Below are positions 54,851 through 63,591 of a DNA stretch of 64,000 bases, piece by piece. A program made the translations under genes and the position numbers. Under the pieces are notes generated by a model. The model worked only from the letters and a program-made list of their open reading frames with translations, had not been told where the DNA came from and made no database searches. Origin of the DNA: MM2 sp035460165 (GTDB taxonomy: Bacteria; Pseudomonadota; Gammaproteobacteria; Burkholderiales; Methylophilaceae); assembly GCA_035460165.1 (NCBI GenBank), contig DATHWW010000006.1, forward strand, positions 19,195 to 83,194, read 5' to 3'. Numbering within the stretch: position 1 is the first letter of the stretch; each line of letters starts with the position of its first letter.

Positions 54851-56024
54851 ATGGATGGTGTAATGAGCGCTGGTTGCGATAAACGCGATAGATGATACCC
54901 ATCGTCAGGCTGACGAAGGCGCCAAAAAGAAACACGATGGACATAATCGACATTTCCGCTTTTACCATCAAGGTATAGGCACCGATCATCAACAGAATCC
55001 CAAGATTCTCATTAAAATTCTGTACAGCGATTGAGTGTCCCGCACCGATCAGGATATGGCCTCGGTGCTGCAGCAGCGCATTTAAAGGAACCACGAAATA
55101 GCCTGCCAACACGCCGATGGCAAAGAGGATGATCGCGGCGAGATGCCATTCGCTGATAAAAACCATGCTTGCGACGAGAAAGCCCATCAGGATACCGGCT
55201 GGCAGCACCTTAACCGACTCTTCGAGTTTCACAAATTTAGCGGCAAAAACGGAACCGAAGGCGATGCCGAAGGCCACCATGGCAGTGAGCTGGGTGGATT
55301 TGTCGAGGCCGAAGCTTAACGCGATAGCTGCCCAGGCTATGACAACCAGCCGCATGGTGGCGCCTGCGCCCCAGAACAAGGTGGTGACGGCAAGTGCCAC
55401 CCGCCCTTGCGGGTCGCGCCAGAGCGCAACGAATGCGTGCCAGAAATCATGCAATAAATAAAACAGGTTTTTCTTGGGGATGGTGTGATCGATAGGGACA
55501 TGCGGGATATACATGTTGAACCCCGCCGCCGCGAGATAAAGTACCGTGATGACGATCATTGCCAGACGCGGATCGACAGAGGCCATATGGCCACCGATCA
55601 CGGCACCCAGGATGATGGCACCAACGGTGGTGCCCTCCATCCAGCCGTTTGCCTTGACCAAGTGGTCAGGAGGAAGGTATTCGGTAAGAATGCCGTATTT
55701 TGCGGGCGAATAGGAGGCGGCGCCGATACCGACAATGGCATAGGCATACAGCGGCGGCACTCCCAGCAGCATCGCGAGCGAGCCTATAAACTTGATGGCA
55801 TTCGAAATAAACATTACCCGTCCTTTGGGTAATGAGTCAGCAAATGAGCCGACAAATGGCGCAAGAGCAATGTAAGAAATGACAAATACGCCCTGAAGAA
55901 CGGGCGTATGCCAATCGGGCGCGCTCATCTCCGCGAGCAGCGCGATCGCGGCAAAAAGGAGCGCATTGTCGGCGAGTGCCGACAGGAACTGCGCCGCGAG
56001 AATGATATAAAAACCTAAATTCAT
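54849..56024 (-). CDS. lplT: Lysophospholipid transporter LplT
   Basis: A 391-residue major-facilitator protein with about 12 hydrophobic segments. QFLSALADNALLFAAIALLAE and SFADSLPKGRVMFISNAIKFIG are characteristic of LplT, which flips lysophospholipids inward for reacylation. In E. coli it is encoded with the acyltransferase Aas; no aas is present here. Family assignment is from sequence alone. Confidence 0.88.
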   Translation of the reverse strand: MNLGFYIILAAQFLSALADNALLFAAIALLAEMSAPDWHTPVLQGVFVISYIALAPFVGSFADSLPKGRVMFISNAIKFIGSLAMLLGVPPLYAYAIVGIGAASYSPAKYGILTEYLPPDHLVKANGWMEGTTVGAIILGAVIGGHMASVDPRLAMIVITVLYLAAAGFNMYIPHVPIDHTIPKKNLFYLLHDFWHAFVALWRDPQGRVALAVTTLFWGAGATMRLVVIAWAAIALSFGLDKSTQLTAMVAFGIAFGSVFAAKFVKLEESVKVLPAGILMGFLVASMVFISEWHLAAIILFAIGVLAGYFVVPLNALLQHRGHILIGAGHSIAVQNFNENLGILLMIGAYTLMVKAEMSIMSIVFLFGAFVSLTMGIIYRVYRNQRSLHHP

Positions 56025-56069
56025 GATGAAATCATGGCGTAGCTAAAATACCGGCGCCATTAGCAGCTG

Positions 56070-57467
56070 CTAGAGCACCTCGGCAGCAAAATCGGCCAGA
56101 CGGGAACGCTCGCCGCGCATGAGCGTGACGTGCCCATTGTGTTGCCATCCCTTGAAACGATCGACCACATAGGTCAAACCGGAGCTGCCCTCCGTCAAGT
56201 AGGGCGTGTCGATCTGGGCGATGTTGCCGAGACAGACGACTTTGGTGCCGGGGCCTGCGCGCGTGATCAAGGTTTTCATCTGCTTGGGGGTTAGGTTCTG
56301 CGCTTCGTCGATGATCAGGAATTTGTGCAGGAAGGTGCGCCCGCGCATGAAATTGAGTGATTTGATCTTGATGCGGGTACGAATCAAGTCCTGCGTCGCG
56401 GCACGTCCCCAGTCGCCGGCCTCGTCGTCCGTCTTGTTGAGCACGTCGAGGTTGTCTTCAAGCGCGCCCATCCACGGCGCCATTTTTTCTTCCTCGGTGC
56501 CGGGCAGGAAGCCGATGTCCTCACCGACGGGGACGGTGACGCGGGTCATGATGATTTCGCTGTAGATTTTCTTGTCCAGCGTTTGCGTCAATGCGGAAGC
56601 CAGTGTCAGCAGCGTCTTGCCGGTGCCCGCTTGCCCGAGTAACGTAATGAAATCGACATCGGGATCCATCAGCAGATTGAGTGCGAAATTCTGCTCGCGA
56701 TTACGTGCCGTGATGCCCCAGATATTGTTTTTTGGCTGGGTGAAATCCTTGACCACTTCCAGTACGGCGGATTTGCCTTGCTGCTCGCGCACGATGGCAT
56801 GGAAGGGTTTCTCGAATTCGTAATAGACGAATTCGTTGACCATGAAGCTCTGGCACATCGGCCCGGTGATGCGGTAAAACATCTTGCCGGACTCCTGCCA
56901 GGATTCCATCGCCTTGCTATGCTTTTCCCAGAAATCTGCCGGCAGTTCCTTCATGCCGGAATACAGTAACTCGGTGTCTTCCAGTACCTTGTCGTTGAAG
57001 TAGTCTTCCGCAGCGATGCTCATGGCGCGTGCCTTGATGCGGATATTGATGTCCTTGCTGACCAAAGTGACCTGGCGTTCCGGGTATTGCTTCTGCAAGT
57101 AAACGACGACGCCCAAAATCTGGTTGTCCGCTTTGCTGCCGGCCAACATCGGCAACTCAACGCTGACGGCATGCGTTTGGAGGAAGAGGCGTCCGGTGCT
57201 GAAATTATTGTTATTGACGGTGAGGGGGCAGCCCTCATCCAGATTGGCGAGGCGATGGCCGATGATTTCTTCGAGATTGCGGCTCGCCTGACGGGCATTG
57301 CGCGCGACTTCGGTCAGGCCTTTCTTGTTATTGTCCAGCTCTTCCAGCGTCACCATCGGCAGGTAAACATCATGTTCTTCAAAGCGGAAGAGACTGGAAG
57401 GGTCATGCATCAAAACATTGGTATCAAGAACAAACAACTTGGTGTTGGCGCCGCGTTTTTTTGTCAT
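56070..57467 (-). CDS. PhoH-family PIN-ATPase protein (PhoH2 type)
   Basis: A 465-residue fusion. The N-terminal PIN nuclease domain begins KLFVLDTNVLMHDPSSLFRF with further acidic residues around EELDNNKKG. The C-terminal PhoH ATPase domain has Walker A GQAGTGKTLLTLAS and FLIIDEAQNLTPKQMKTLITRAG. Such PIN-PhoH proteins are reported as RNA helicases/RNases. It is transcribed with bcp upstream. Confidence 0.93.
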   Translation of the reverse strand: MTKKRGANTKLFVLDTNVLMHDPSSLFRFEEHDVYLPMVTLEELDNNKKGLTEVARNARQASRNLEEIIGHRLANLDEGCPLTVNNNNFSTGRLFLQTHAVSVELPMLAGSKADNQILGVVVYLQKQYPERQVTLVSKDINIRIKARAMSIAAEDYFNDKVLEDTELLYSGMKELPADFWEKHSKAMESWQESGKMFYRITGPMCQSFMVNEFVYYEFEKPFHAIVREQQGKSAVLEVVKDFTQPKNNIWGITARNREQNFALNLLMDPDVDFITLLGQAGTGKTLLTLASALTQTLDKKIYSEIIMTRVTVPVGEDIGFLPGTEEEKMAPWMGALEDNLDVLNKTDDEAGDWGRAATQDLIRTRIKIKSLNFMRGRTFLHKFLIIDEAQNLTPKQMKTLITRAGPGTKVVCLGNIAQIDTPYLTEGSSGLTYVVDRFKGWQHNGHVTLMRGERSRLADFAAEVL

Positions 57468-57482
57468 ACCAGTAACGCTTTC

Positions 57483-57938
57483 CTAGATTGATTGAATGAA
57501 ATCGAGCACCGCCTGGGCATGATTGGGGACTTTTACGTCACGCCATTCCTGCCGCAATAAACCATTTTCGTCGATGACAAAAGTACTGCGTTCGATACCA
57601 CGGAACTGTTTGCCATACATGTTTTTCATTTTGATGACACAGAATAGCGAACAGGCTACTTCCTCGGTATCTGCAAGCAGATCGAATGGGAAACTCTGTT
57701 TTGCCTTGAAATTCTCGTGCGATTTCAAGCTGTCACGGGAAATGCCAAAAACTTCCGCGCCGGCGTCCTTGAATTTGGAATACAGATCGCGAAACTGCTG
57801 ACCTTCGGTGGTACAGCCGGGAGTCGAGTCCTTGGGGTAGAAATAAAGGACCAGTTTTGTTCCGGCGTATTGCGAAAATTTGAATTGCCGGGCGCCGGTA
57901 GCAGGGAGTTCGAAGTCGGGTATGGCTTGATTCAACAT
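57483..57938 (-). CDS. bcp: Thioredoxin-dependent peroxiredoxin (Bcp/PrxQ)
   Basis: A 151-residue peroxiredoxin that reduces peroxides. The peroxidatic Cys42 is in YPKDSTPGCTTEGQQFRDL. The resolving cysteine five residues later, present in E. coli Bcp, is replaced by Gln; Cys96 and Cys100 (EVACSLFC) are the only other candidates. GIERSTFVID is conserved. It starts a two-gene unit with the PhoH-family gene. Confidence 0.92.
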   Translation of the reverse strand: MLNQAIPDFELPATGARQFKFSQYAGTKLVLYFYPKDSTPGCTTEGQQFRDLYSKFKDAGAEVFGISRDSLKSHENFKAKQSFPFDLLADTEEVACSLFCVIKMKNMYGKQFRGIERSTFVIDENGLLRQEWRDVKVPNHAQAVLDFIQSI

Positions 57939-58005
57939 GATGTGAGAGTCTAACGCTTAACGCTGTCATTGTTGTTAAAAAATATCGGCGAGGCAATAGA
58001 TTCGA

Positions 58006-58557
58006 ATGAATATTCCAGCAAAGGATGAAGGTGCCGAGAAGGCGCGGGTGTTTTTTGCCTTGTGGCCTGCACCGGCGTTGCGCCGCCAGTTGCATGCGTT
58101 AGCGGTGCGTTGTCAGGAACAATATGGCGGACGCGCGATGCGTGCCGAAACCCTGCACCTTACGCTGCTATTTCTGGGCGAAGTGTCGCGCGACAATATC
58201 CGGAAATTGCAGCAGCTTGTCGATCCCCTTGAGATAGCATCGTTCTCCTTTCATCTGGGGCGCATTGCATGCTGGCGCCATAACCAGATCCTTTATGCTG
58301 GGCCGGAAGACGAAGTGATTGCTTTGCAGGTTCTTTCAGAAGGATTGCGTACGCTCACCGACAGCGCGGGCATCGAATTCGACCGCCGGGGCTTTACGCC
58401 CCACGTGACACTGTTGAGGAAGATGACGCAGTCATTCGAATCGCTGTCGATCCAGTTGCCTGAATGGAAGGTCGAAGAGTTTTCTTTGGTCGAGTCCGCC
58501 GCGCTGAATCAGGGCACGCGCTATCACACCTTACAAACCTGGCGATGCCGGCGATGA
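58006..58557 (+). CDS. thpR: RNA 2',3'-cyclic phosphodiesterase ThpR
   Basis: A 183-residue 2H phosphoesterase. The two catalytic HxTL motifs are LHLTLLFLG and FTPHVTLLRK. Activity on RNA 2',3'-cyclic phosphates is known for the family (formerly LigT); the physiological substrate is unclear. Its 3' end overlaps the convergent histidine kinase gene by 27 bases. Confidence 0.92.
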   Translation: MNIPAKDEGAEKARVFFALWPAPALRRQLHALAVRCQEQYGGRAMRAETLHLTLLFLGEVSRDNIRKLQQLVDPLEIASFSFHLGRIACWRHNQILYAGPEDEVIALQVLSEGLRTLTDSAGIEFDRRGFTPHVTLLRKMTQSFESLSIQLPEWKVEEFSLVESAALNQGTRYHTLQTWRCRR

Positions 58558-60021
58558 GCCGGAGTATTCGAGGCGACGAGGCAGATCGAGGCGGACGATG
58601 GTGCCGCCGCCTTCGCGTGGGTTGAATGTAAGGCTGCCGCCAAGGGCTTCACAGGCCTTGAACGCAAAAGGAATTCCGAGACCCGTGCCGAAGCGCTTGG
58701 TCGACGGACCGGGGCTGAGCGCTCCGGGATCGGGCTTGAAGGGCATGCCAGCGCCTCGATCCGCAATTTGAACCTCTATGCGCTCGGGCGATATCGTATG
58801 CGATATCGAAATGGTAGAGCCCGCGGCGGAGGCATCGATGGCATTCATGAGCAGGTTGTAAAGTGCCTGTTCCAGCAGGTGCTCATCCAGGATGAGGGTG
58901 TCCTTGCCGTTTGCAGGCTGCCGTTCCACCTTGATGGATTTTTCCTTGAGTTTTTGCTGTAAAGGCGTGAGCGCGCCTTGCATCACGGATTGCAAGCTGC
59001 AGGCTGTCGGCTGCGGTTTGAGCGGGTGCAGATAGGCGAGCATGGCCCCCGTCCAGCGTTCCAGTCTGTCTACCGCGCCGATGATGTCATTCAACGCATC
59101 CCGTGTTTCGCTATCCAGCGCGGGGGAGTCCGCGACCTGCGCTGTTGCCCGGATGCTGGCGAGTGGATTGCGGATGTTGTGTGCCAGCATCGGTACCAGT
59201 GCACCTTGCGCCGCCTGTTTTTCGCTGCGCACCAGAGCTTCCTGGCTGCGCGCAAGATCGCTCGCCATGCGGTTGATGGATTCGGCAAGCGTAGCCAGTT
59301 CCGCAGCTCCTTGGGTCGGCGCGTTATGTTCCAGCCTTCCTGCACTGATTTCCATGGTGGCATGCAGGATGTCGGAAATCGGGCGAACGATGGCGCGTTT
59401 CAGAAACAAGCGGGAGAACATCAGCAGCAACGCAGCCAGGCCAATAGGGATGATGAGAAGCGCAATCGCCGTGCGATTGGCGTCTTCCAGCCGGTTTTGC
59501 AGTTCCTGTTGCTTTTGCGTCAGCAATCTTTCTGCGTGCGCGGAAATGGCTTCATAACGGCTGAAGACACCGGATTCAAGATCGGTATTCAAGGCCTTGC
59601 GCAACTGATCGCTGGGGATCTTGCTATGACGGTGCAGGATGTCGCCGGTTTCACGCAGAAAATCCCGATAACTCTGTTCGAGGCGGGCGATGGCGTCGAG
59701 CTCTTCCGTTCCCACCGCCATGCCGCGCAATTCACGAAAATGACGCTCTACCGAACGGGTGTAGCCGTTGTACTCTTCCCGCGCCAACGTGTCGTCCAGA
59801 AAGTACGCGTCGAAGAGTTCTTTCATCTGTCGATAAAGATCGCCGCGTGTTTGCTGGATCTCCTGAATCAGCCGATTGATGCGCAGGGATTCGTGGGAAG
59901 CTTGTTGCCAGTAATGGATGCCGGCGGCGCCGGCGACGCCCGCCAGCACAATGAGCAAGATAAAGATCAACTCATGGGTAAGCAGCAGTTGCTTCAGCGA
60001 TTTTGGTTTGCGCTGGACCAT
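58531..60021 (-). CDS. Membrane sensor histidine kinase
   Basis: A 496-residue kinase. One transmembrane helix (residues 15-37) and a second (about 186-205) enclose a 150-residue helical periplasmic domain. A HAMP domain follows (RPISDILHATMEISAGRLEH). The phosphoacceptor His281 is in MLAHNIRNPLASIRA. The ATPase domain has an N-box NLLMNAIDASAAG, DRGAGM as G1 and a GTGLGIPFA motif. No response regulator is adjacent, so it is an orphan. It follows the tonB-like gene by 18 bases. The signal is unknown. Confidence 0.9.
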   Translation of the reverse strand: MVQRKPKSLKQLLLTHELIFILLIVLAGVAGAAGIHYWQQASHESLRINRLIQEIQQTRGDLYRQMKELFDAYFLDDTLAREEYNGYTRSVERHFRELRGMAVGTEELDAIARLEQSYRDFLRETGDILHRHSKIPSDQLRKALNTDLESGVFSRYEAISAHAERLLTQKQQELQNRLEDANRTAIALLIIPIGLAALLLMFSRLFLKRAIVRPISDILHATMEISAGRLEHNAPTQGAAELATLAESINRMASDLARSQEALVRSEKQAAQGALVPMLAHNIRNPLASIRATAQVADSPALDSETRDALNDIIGAVDRLERWTGAMLAYLHPLKPQPTACSLQSVMQGALTPLQQKLKEKSIKVERQPANGKDTLILDEHLLEQALYNLLMNAIDASAAGSTISISHTISPERIEVQIADRGAGMPFKPDPGALSPGPSTKRFGTGLGIPFAFKACEALGGSLTFNPREGGGTIVRLDLPRRLEYSGSSPASPGL

Positions 60022-60039
60022 GTGTTTCGAGGCAGGGGC

Positions 60040-60798
60040 TTATTCGAGCCGGAAGGAAATCGGTACGCGCACCGTGAAGCTGCGGCCGCGCAATGCATCG
60101 GGAATGGGAGGCGGCTGTACCATGCGCTTCACCATTTCCTGGGCTTCGGTATTGAACACTTCGCGATCGCTGGCTTGTTCGATGCTGACCGATACCACTT
60201 TCCCATTGGCATCGATTTCCAGCAGAAGACTGACGGAACCTTCCCAACCGCGCATCTGGGCAATACGCGGGTAGCGCTTGTGCTTGCCGATCTCACGACT
60301 GAGCGAATTACCATAAGCCTGACGAGCGGACTCGATGTCCGCTTCGCTGGGGCCGACGGGTTTCGGTGGCTCGGGCGGCGGGGGAGGTGCAGTAAAGGTG
60401 GGGGGCTCCGCGTTTTTTGGCGTAGTGGAAATGACGGGAGGCGCCGGCGGTGGCTCCGTATGCGTCGGTTCGGCGGGTGGTGTATCTGGTATTTGTACCG
60501 GAGCGGGCTGCTCGATGGGCTTGGGCGGTGATGGCCGTTTGACGGGTTTCGGTTCGGGTTTGGGTTCCGGCTTGGCAGGCTCCGGTTTCGGGGGCTCCGG
60601 CGGGGCGATTTCCTCAACAGGCGGTTGGGGCGGTTCGGGGTTTACCAGTTCTACGGTCAGAACAGACTTACGGGCTGGATGATCAAACCGGATGGGATCC
60701 ATAAATCCAGCGAGTACCGCATGCACGATGACCGATAATCCCAAGGCCCAAGCCAAGCTGTGCTGTTTGAAGTGATGGACGAAATCGGCGCGGGCCAT
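60040..60798 (-). CDS. TonB-family energy transducer
   Basis: A 252-residue protein. One N-terminal membrane helix (WALGLSVIVHAVLAGF) with the S-x3-H pattern is followed by a proline/glutamate/lysine spacer (about residues 50-155). The C-terminal TonB domain contains YPRIAQMRGWEGSVSLLLEI and VKRMVQPPPIP. It would couple ExbBD to outer-membrane transporters. No exbBD or receptor gene is adjacent. The gene is paired with the histidine kinase. Confidence 0.9.
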   Translation of the reverse strand: MARADFVHHFKQHSLAWALGLSVIVHAVLAGFMDPIRFDHPARKSVLTVELVNPEPPQPPVEEIAPPEPPKPEPAKPEPKPEPKPVKRPSPPKPIEQPAPVQIPDTPPAEPTHTEPPPAPPVISTTPKNAEPPTFTAPPPPPEPPKPVGPSEADIESARQAYGNSLSREIGKHKRYPRIAQMRGWEGSVSLLLEIDANGKVVSVSIEQASDREVFNTEAQEMVKRMVQPPPIPDALRGRSFTVRVPISFRLE

Positions 60799-60927
60799 TA
60801 AAGATTTTTTCTAAGCTGCTGCGTTGAGTTAAATGGAAAACGCCGCATTATAGCAGCAAGAAAATCCGCGACTTATCCCAAGAAGGCTTCGGTAAAACAA
60901 GCTGATAAGCCGCAGATGGGATTGACC

Positions 60928-61836
60928 TCATTCCCATTCCAGTTTGGGGTAGATAAGGTTTACATTGCGGCGATTGACGTTATCGAACAATACCCAGTTT
61001 TCCTTTTCGGCAGCGGCGGCGGTATCCATAGCCTGCTCCATGGACTCGCCTTTCTGGATGCTATTGCGCACGTCGGCCAGCAGGGTTTCCAGGTAACGCT
61101 GCTCATTGTTCAGTGCCTGGTTCCAGTCGGCAACGACAGGCCCGTGTCCGGGGATGGCGCGCAGTGCGGAAACGGTGCGCAGCGTTTCTATCGTGCTCAG
61201 CCATCCCTTGATGTCGCCATCGATGGAAGGCGTGCGCTCGACGAAAAGGAGATCGCCTGTCCAGAGCGTCGCGGTGGAATTGTCTAGAACGGTCAGATCG
61301 GTATTGGTGTGGGCCGTCGGGTAAGCGGTCAGCAGCAGGATGCGGCTACCGAGATCGAGCTCCAGAGTGGAGGTCACAGCCTGTGTTGGTTTGACGATGT
61401 CGGTACCGGTTGCTGCTTCTCCCAGCCAGGTGGCGTTATTGCGCAGATAGGCTTCCTTGCGCAACTCCATCGCATTTGCCAGGTTTGCATGGCCGACATA
61501 GACCGGCTTGTCCGCCAGAAAAGCGGCATTGCCGAAGATGTGATCCGGATGCACATGAGTGTTGATAACGTAGAGAATCGGCAGGGACGTGACCTTGCGC
61601 ACCGATTCGCGTAAGCGTTGTCCAATCGCCAGGCTGCCGCCGCTGTCGATGACGGCGACGCCTTTTTCGCCGACGATGAAGCCGATATTGCAGATGTCGC
61701 CGCGATATCCCTGATCGAGGTCTTCATGCGTGCCGTGATGCACATAAACGCCGGGCGCGGCTTCTTCCATGGGCAGCGCCTCAGCGCGGAGTGGCAAGGG
61801 GGCGAGCATGACCAACAATATCAACCATTTTTGCAT
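60928..61836 (-). CDS. Quinoprotein-relay-type zinc metallohydrolase (SoxH-like, MBL fold)
   Basis: A 302-residue periplasmic metallo-beta-lactamase-fold protein with a signal peptide (LILLVMLAPLPLRAEA). Zinc ligands are His94, His96, Asp98 and His99 in NTHVHPDHIFGN, His176 in TAHTNTD, Asp195 in WTGDLL and His231 in PGHGPV. It resembles SoxH-related proteins named 'quinoprotein relay system zinc metallohydrolase', which co-occur with PQQ dehydrogenases. The substrate is unknown. It is divergent from the cytochrome b561 gene; the 218 bases between them show nothing else clear. Confidence 0.85.
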   Translation of the reverse strand: MQKWLILLVMLAPLPLRAEALPMEEAAPGVYVHHGTHEDLDQGYRGDICNIGFIVGEKGVAVIDSGGSLAIGQRLRESVRKVTSLPILYVINTHVHPDHIFGNAAFLADKPVYVGHANLANAMELRKEAYLRNNATWLGEAATGTDIVKPTQAVTSTLELDLGSRILLLTAYPTAHTNTDLTVLDNSTATLWTGDLLFVERTPSIDGDIKGWLSTIETLRTVSALRAIPGHGPVVADWNQALNNEQRYLETLLADVRNSIQKGESMEQAMDTAAAAEKENWVLFDNVNRRNVNLIYPKLEWE

Positions 61837-62054
61837 GTGTGCATTTACCTTTTGTTATGAAAGCCACTGGCAAAGGTGGAGTTGGAGAGGGCTATTATGC
61901 CATTTTTCGATTGGACTTCCGCCGCGTCCGGGCGGTTCAGCCGAGTGCGGATTCCGGGCAACAGGCCGATGTTGGCTCGTGCAAAAAAGTGTATATTTCT
62001 GCAGGGCCCGGAGTTGGTTGCCGGGGAATACTTCAACGAGACAGGCTGGATCTG

Positions 62055-62657
62055 ATGAACGACACCGTGGAACGTTATACGAAAACAGCGATTATCCTGC
62101 ATTGGCTGGTCGCGCTGATGATTATCGCCATGCTGGCGCTGGGTTTCTGGATGCATGAATTGCCCAAGGATGCGCCTAAAACCGCGGCTTTCGATTTATT
62201 CAATTGGGGCATTTATACGGTAACGCTGGCGGAACCGGTGTCGGTGCGTACGTTTTATTTCAATCTGCATAAGTCGATAGGCGTGACCTTGCTGGCGATC
62301 ATACTATTCCGTGTTTTCTGGCGACTGACACATGCCGCCCCGGCGTTCCTGGACACTATGAAGGGATGGGAAAAGACCCTCGCCGACCTCGGACACAAGG
62401 GATTGTATGTGCTGATGCTGGTCATGCCGCTCAGCGGTTTCGTGATGTCGGTTTACAGCAAATTCGGCATCAAGTGGTTCGGCATGCCGCTGGTGACGGG
62501 ATTGGACAACCCCAAGTTGCGTGATTTCTTTCTGGCGGTGCACGAAACCACGGCCTGGCTGCTACTTGCCCTGATCCTGCTGCATGTGGCTGCCGCCATC
62601 AAGCATAAAGTCGTGGACAAGGATGGAGTGATGAAGCGCATGTCCTTGCATGGCTGA
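62055..62657 (+). CDS. Cytochrome b561-family membrane protein
   Basis: A 200-residue diheme membrane cytochrome with four transmembrane helices. Haem-ligand histidines appear in TAIILHWLVAL, FNLHKSIGVTLL, and AVHETTAWLLLALILLHVAAA. Proteins of this family move electrons between the quinone pool and periplasmic carriers. The ATG at 62055 begins the family N-terminus; the frame upstream of it is an unlikely extension. It lies between a SoxH-like and a SoxYZ-like gene. Confidence 0.9.
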   Translation: MNDTVERYTKTAIILHWLVALMIIAMLALGFWMHELPKDAPKTAAFDLFNWGIYTVTLAEPVSVRTFYFNLHKSIGVTLLAIILFRVFWRLTHAAPAFLDTMKGWEKTLADLGHKGLYVLMLVMPLSGFVMSVYSKFGIKWFGMPLVTGLDNPKLRDFFLAVHETTAWLLLALILLHVAAAIKHKVVDKDGVMKRMSLHG

Positions 62658-62670
62658 GTGAAGTAAAACA

Positions 62671-62697
62671 AAAAGGGCGCCTGGGGCGCCCTTTTTA
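62671..62697. terminator. Bidirectional terminator after cytochrome b561
   Basis: aaaagggcgcc pairs perfectly with ggcgccctttt around TGG, with A and T runs on either side. It separates the convergent b561 and SoxYZ-like genes. Confidence 0.9.
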
Positions 62698-62711
62698 TTG
62701 TCGATTAACTG

Positions 62712-63515
62712 CTAGCCTTTGAATTCGACTATCTGCGTGAAGGACTTGCCTTCATTGTCGTCGGCCTTCACTTCCAGACTGCCAGGACCGTCGGGCAGGT
62801 AGCTGAAGCGCAGGTACGGGTCTTCGGAAACGCCCACTGCAAAATCGGCGTGCATGACCGGCTTGCCATTGTGAGTGAATGCCACCTTCTGGATGTAAAA
62901 GGCCGGTTTGTAGCCGCCGGAGGCCAGGTCGCGCTGTAAGCCGGTGAACATCGGGTGCTTGATATGGAATGTCGCATGCGCGGCTTCGCCGGTTTTTGCC
63001 GGGGCTTCGACGTTCATTTTGATCTTGCCGGCCGCGGCGCGGATCGCGGTATCGTCGCCATCCACCAGCCCGCCGCAACCGCCGGCGGCGCGGATGACAA
63101 TTGCCGTCATGTACAGCTTGCCGTCTGCGGTTTCGCCGATGGCGTGGATGTAGGAGTCTGTTTCCATACGAATGCGGGTGGAAAGCTGCGGCTTGCCGCT
63201 CAGTTCGGTGAAATGGTAGATCGCTGCCAGCGGAATCGGATTGGCGTCCACGATGATGTAGACTTTCTTGATGGCGTCCTGCTCACCGAGGCTTTTATCG
63301 ATTGTCAGCGTAATCGGCACTTGCGCGCCGCTTTCGGCGCGCTTGGGGCCCTCAAGCTTGATGAAGGGAGCCGACTCTATAGTTTTGCCGGCAAAGAAAC
63401 TTTCCTTCAGCGCCGGCCATAACTGGTCCGATGCTTCGGCCAGTGCGTTTCCGCTATAGGCCAGGCCCAGGCCGATGAGCGCGATGAATTGCTTGTAACC
63501 CCGTGGAATGCGCAT
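62712..63515 (-). CDS. SoxYZ-like carrier protein (quinoprotein dehydrogenase-associated)
   Basis: A 267-residue secreted fusion of a SoxY-like and a SoxZ-like domain. The signal peptide ends near NALA. The SoxY part ends in AAGGCGGLVDGD, where Cys147, the only cysteine of the protein, matches the substrate-carrying cysteine of SoxY. The SoxZ-like part contains IKHPMFTGLQRD and ends ITQIVEFKG-like. In Sox systems this cysteine bears sulfur intermediates; here the cargo is unknown. I start at the ATG at 63515, preceded by GGGAGAG. Confidence 0.87.
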   Translation of the reverse strand: MRIPRGYKQFIALIGLGLAYSGNALAEASDQLWPALKESFFAGKTIESAPFIKLEGPKRAESGAQVPITLTIDKSLGEQDAIKKVYIIVDANPIPLAAIYHFTELSGKPQLSTRIRMETDSYIHAIGETADGKLYMTAIVIRAAGGCGGLVDGDDTAIRAAAGKIKMNVEAPAKTGEAAHATFHIKHPMFTGLQRDLASGGYKPAFYIQKVAFTHNGKPVMHADFAVGVSEDPYLRFSYLPDGPGSLEVKADDNEGKSFTQIVEFKG

Positions 63516-63591
63516 GATGAAGCTCTCCCGATCCTTGTTCTTGTATATTAGCAAACTTGCACATACTGGGCTGCGGTTTCAAAAAGAAAGT

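Noticed and set aside
61839..62054. A 72-codon N-terminal extension of cytochrome b561
   Set aside because: The family begins at MNDTVERYTKTAIILHW; the upstream part is not similar to any signal or domain and would block the first membrane helix arrangement.
62712..63515. A true sulfur-oxidation SoxYZ gene
   Set aside because: No soxAX, soxB or soxCD is present, and the single-chain fused form with cytochrome b561 and a SoxH-like neighbour fits the quinoprotein-associated family better.
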